This document shows, one piece after another, positions 6,224-8,703 of a stretch of 8,703 nucleotides of DNA (positions within the stretch are counted from its first letter, which is position 1; every line of letters starts with the position of its first letter). The notes below the pieces were generated by a model. The model was given only the letters and a program-made list of their open reading frames with translations, made no database searches and was not told the DNA's origin. The stretch is from an uncultured Verrucomicrobiales bacterium. Lineage in GTDB: Bacteria; Verrucomicrobiota; Verrucomicrobiae; Limisphaerales; CANJSG01. Both the position numbers and the translations under genes were made by a program. Location of the stretch: positions 1-8,703 of the forward strand of contig CAMLMI010000182.1 of the NCBI GenBank assembly GCA_946480965.1, given 5' to 3'.

Positions 6224-8703
6224 TCAAATCGAGAGCAGCTTCTCGATGGCCGCAAAATCGGAAGGCGTGAGTTCGCTCTCCTTATTCCGAATTGCGGCTT
6301 TGATCTGGGCGCGACCGGTGGGAGTGATTTTCATCGGTCCGGCGATGTGATCGACGCGACGATCATCGTTCCAGAAACCGACCGTGTGAATCGGGTGCGC
6401 GGGGTCGTCGTCGCTACGGCCTCCGGGAATATGGGTGAACGAGTCGAGGAGGCTGATGGCGAGATGGTTCGCTACGGCCTTCCGCAGACTCGCTCCCGTG
6501 AGCCTGGGCTGCAGGCCCCAGGTGGAAAAGATACCGATCCGTTCCTCCTGATAATAATAGATGGCGGTCGTGCTCCCTCCACGCAGCGGCAACTCGGTGA
6601 CGCAAAAAAGGAAATCGGCGCCGATGGCTTTCCGGATCCGCTCCATCCGGCTGATCACGTTGTCCGCCCGGAGATAAGCGACCCCGTCGTTGGCGCTGTC
6701 GCCATCGACGGCCCAGAGGCCACGCGGCGCGGTGAATCGCTCGAGTTGAAACGCGAACGCGTCCTGCACGGCGTTCAACTCCTCGAGCGTGCGATCCAGA
6801 TGCTCGCGATAGACGAGCGCGTTTTCCGCATCCCACACGGCCACGCTCTTGCGGCGTGAACCGGACCGGCGCCGCAGCGTGTCGGAACGCCGCGAAAGCA
6901 CGGCCGGGCTCGATGCGGCCACCGCGGCGCCACCGGGCGCGCAGACCCGCGCCTCCGAATCGACGGCAAACATCACGGGCACGGCCCAGTCCATCGGCTC
7001 GACGCCGCAATAGTGGAGCGCGATCCGCGCCTCGCGCATCGCGTCGCCAAGCGGCAGTCCCTTGGCCAGGCACGCGTAGAAATGCAGCGAAAACAGCGAC
7101 GCGGAACGATCGATGACGCTGTATTGGTTGGCCACTACCGCCGGCAATCCGTCCTTCACCAGCGCCATCGCCACGCCCCGATTGTAGTCGGCGCTCCGAC
7201 CGCGGCCGGTTTCGCACGCGTTGAGAAAGACGACGCGAATGTCTCGCCCGCGAAGGATGTTCAAAAAGCTCGTCGACGTGAGCGGCTTGGGCCGGCCGGC
7301 CTCGTCCTGAAAGATCAAGGTGCCGATGCGGGAATCCTCGTCGAACTCTCCGTGTCCGATGAAGTGCAGCACGTCGATATCGTCGTCGGCCGCGGGATAG
7401 CGCAACCGCTCGTGCAGCATCTCGGGAGTCGCCGCGGCGATCACCTCCACATGCACGAGCCCGGCGTCGATCAGGGGCCGGAACGATTCATGAATGCCGC
7501 GGCGCTCCTCCTCGATCGAGAGTTCGCCAAAGCCGGCCGGCTGCGCGGACACCACCAGAATGCGGAGCTTTTTCCCCTTCGGCGGAATGTGGTTCGCCGG
7601 AGTCGGCGTGAGCACGTTGCGGACGAAACGGACGTCCGCGCAGCTCAGAAAATTGCCCGCGATCTTGTCGTAGGCGAGCTCCCACGGCAGATCCGCCACC
7701 CAGGGAATCATCGAGGTGAACGTGAGCCTGAGCCGACGCTTGGCGTGGCGGAAACGGGCGACATTGTAGAGATGCCGCACCTCGCCGGGAAACAGCGTGC
7801 AGAAAAGATCGTGGCCAAGCTCCTCGAGGAAAGGGTTGTCGGGATAGTCCGGCGCGTCGGGCGCCGATTTGGTGGTGAGAAAACTCTCCCCGTTCGCGTA
7901 GCGGACGATGCGACGTTGTGCCGCTATGATGCGCCCCCAGCGCGTGCCCGCGTTGTCTTTATCTCCGCGCAGATAAAAAGGCTCCGTGACACGCGCCCCG
8001 CGGTATTCGGCGATCAACAGCGGCACCGAGCCATCGGCATCGGCGGCCGTGTGCAGCTTCTGCGAGACCACGGTGAGCCGAAGCTCGTCCTCGTCCGCCC
8101 AGCCTTGCTTCGAAATCGTCGGAGCCGGCGAGCCGGGAGCGGAGGCCGAAGCGGCGCCCCCCATCGATCCGGACGCGGGCTCGCGCTCCGGCGGAGGCGA
8201 GTCGATCCCCGCGCCACGGATACGACGCGACGCGCGCGAGGGAAGGACGCGCGACGTATCGATCCTGGGCAGCGAAGACGCCGCGCCCCGCAACGTGGCG
8301 ATGAGCGCGTCGGCCACATCGTCCTCCCCGAAGAACGAGACATGGTGCGGCGAAGCGGCCCCTCCGGCGCGCATATTGCCGCCGGGCCCGAAACAAGCGA
8401 CGCGATCGCCGCGCACCCAATCGCCGGGGTTCGCGTTCGTTTTCCAGCCGCCTTCGGTGGGCACGACGAGGTCGTTGGCCCCGTCGAAAAAATTGTCGAT
8501 CCCCATGTCGGCGAGCCGGCCCCACCACTTGGCGTCGGGATGATAGTTGGCGACCACGGCATGATAGCTCGCGCCGGCCGGAGCGCCCGGCCCCTCTTGG
8601 ATCGAGGCGATGAAATCGCCTCTCGGGTCCATGGCGACGAGTCCCTTGCAATGCCCCAGGACGTTGGCCGCGACCCATTTCAAACCCTCCGCCAGCCAGG
8701 CGC
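6224..8703 (-). CDS. Alpha/beta-hydrolase (DUF7379-like) - CHAT protease fusion with an unassigned C-terminal domain (5' truncated by window edge)
   Basis: The frame is open to the right edge; the first possible start (TTG, 8681-8683) is internal, so the N-terminus is missing. Numbered from 8683, 819 residues are visible. Residues 1-132 look like the C-terminal half of an alpha/beta-hydrolase: GDFIASI, FFDGANDLVVP with a likely acid Asp at 67 or 71, and SPHHVSFF with the likely catalytic His. Residues 135-190 are a Pro/Ala/Ser/Arg linker. A CHAT module follows: lead-in DLPWELAYD (331-339), LRILVVSAQP (373-382), HFIGHGEF with His444 (bases 7352-7354) and LNACETG with Cys490 (bases 7214-7216), closing near 576. 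This dyad marks a caspase-like Cys protease. An Arg/Ser-rich linker (579-612) leads to an unassigned domain (about 615-819) with no signal peptide or membrane helix. Related hydrolase-CHAT proteins are thought to act as effectors, which is inference here. The partner genes should lie right of the window. Confidence 0.9.
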   Translation of the reverse strand, partial: AWLAEGLKWVAANVLGHCKGLVAMDPRGDFIASIQEGPGAPAGASYHAVVANYHPDAKWWGRLADMGIDNFFDGANDLVVPTEGGWKTNANPGDWVRGDRVACFGPGGNMRAGGAASPHHVSFFGEDDVADALIATLRGAASSLPRIDTSRVLPSRASRRIRGAGIDSPPPEREPASGSMGGAASASAPGSPAPTISKQGWADEDELRLTVVSQKLHTAADADGSVPLLIAEYRGARVTEPFYLRGDKDNAGTRWGRIIAAQRRIVRYANGESFLTTKSAPDAPDYPDNPFLEELGHDLFCTLFPGEVRHLYNVARFRHAKRRLRLTFTSMIPWVADLPWELAYDKIAGNFLSCADVRFVRNVLTPTPANHIPPKGKKLRILVVSAQPAGFGELSIEEERRGIHESFRPLIDAGLVHVEVIAAATPEMLHERLRYPAADDDIDVLHFIGHGEFDEDSRIGTLIFQDEAGRPKPLTSTSFLNILRGRDIRVVFLNACETGRGRSADYNRGVAMALVKDGLPAVVANQYSVIDRSASLFSLHFYACLAKGLPLGDAMREARIALHYCGVEPMDWAVPVMFAVDSEARVCAPGGAAVAASSPAVLSRRSDTLRRRSGSRRKSVAVWDAENALVYREHLDRTLEELNAVQDAFAFQLERFTAPRGLWAVDGDSANDGVAYLRADNVISRMERIRKAIGADFLFCVTELPLRGGSTTAIYYYQEERIGIFSTWGLQPRLTGASLRKAVANHLAISLLDSFTHIPGGRSDDDPAHPIHTVGFWNDDRRVDHIAGPMKITPTGRAQIKAAIRNKESELTPSDFAAIEKLLSI

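Noticed and set aside
8642..8656. GHCKG near the right edge as a Cys nucleophile elbow of the hydrolase domain
   Set aside because: It fits G-x-nucleophile-x-G by letters, but the following sequence (LVAMDPRGDFIASI) looks like the segment that lies well after the nucleophile in DUF7379-like proteins, so the true nucleophile is more likely outside the window. It would be worth reopening if the upstream sequence has no GxSxG.

Overview
The window is GC-rich bacterial DNA (hand-counted 60-base lines run from about 50% to 77% GC) and most resembles a member of the PVC group, probably Verrucomicrobiota. The clues are the tail of a pseudopilin with the VCPTD / FTDGHAE pattern common in that phylum, a membrane Ser/Thr kinase whose outer part looks like a DUF1080-type beta-sandwich, a secreted esterase of the kind abundant there, and starts that lack clear Shine-Dalgarno sequences. 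The phylum is an inference from gene style; there is no rRNA or other marker.

Layout, left to right. Bases 1-390 (+) are the 3' end of a pseudopilin gene. It converges on a minus-strand pair: a 141-residue protein of unknown function (470-895), preceded in the direction of transcription by a secreted alpha/beta-hydrolase esterase (997-2262). About 142 bases of divergent intergenic DNA separate the esterase from a transmembrane Ser/Thr protein kinase (2405-4324, +), followed on the same strand by selO, a protein AMPylase of pseudokinase fold (4407-5906). Next, on the minus strand, comes the C-terminal remnant of a P-loop kinase (5948-6220), whose ATP-binding half is missing. Immediately upstream of it, in the same reading frame and separated by one stop codon, lies a large multidomain protein (6224-8703) that runs off the right edge. 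It has an alpha/beta-hydrolase C-terminal half, a linker, a CHAT caspase-like protease with its His-Cys dyad, an Arg-rich linker and an unassigned C-terminal domain. No gene-free stretch exceeds 300 bases, and I see no RNA genes, CRISPR array or insertion sequence.

How the genes might work together. The kinase and SelO are collinear with an 82-base gap; both are kinase-fold enzymes that modify proteins (phosphorylation and AMPylation), so joint control is possible but not shown. The hydrolase-CHAT protein is the most unusual object. CHAT proteases often serve as effectors in bacterial immunity and cell-death pathways, and this gene lies against a truncated gene, with much higher GC in its hydrolase and CHAT parts than the DNA to its left, which suggests a rearrangement or acquisition boundary near 6200-6226. 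Its C-terminal domain has a layout reminiscent of an archaemetzincin-type zincin that has lost its metal-binding residues; this is the main lead for something undescribed.
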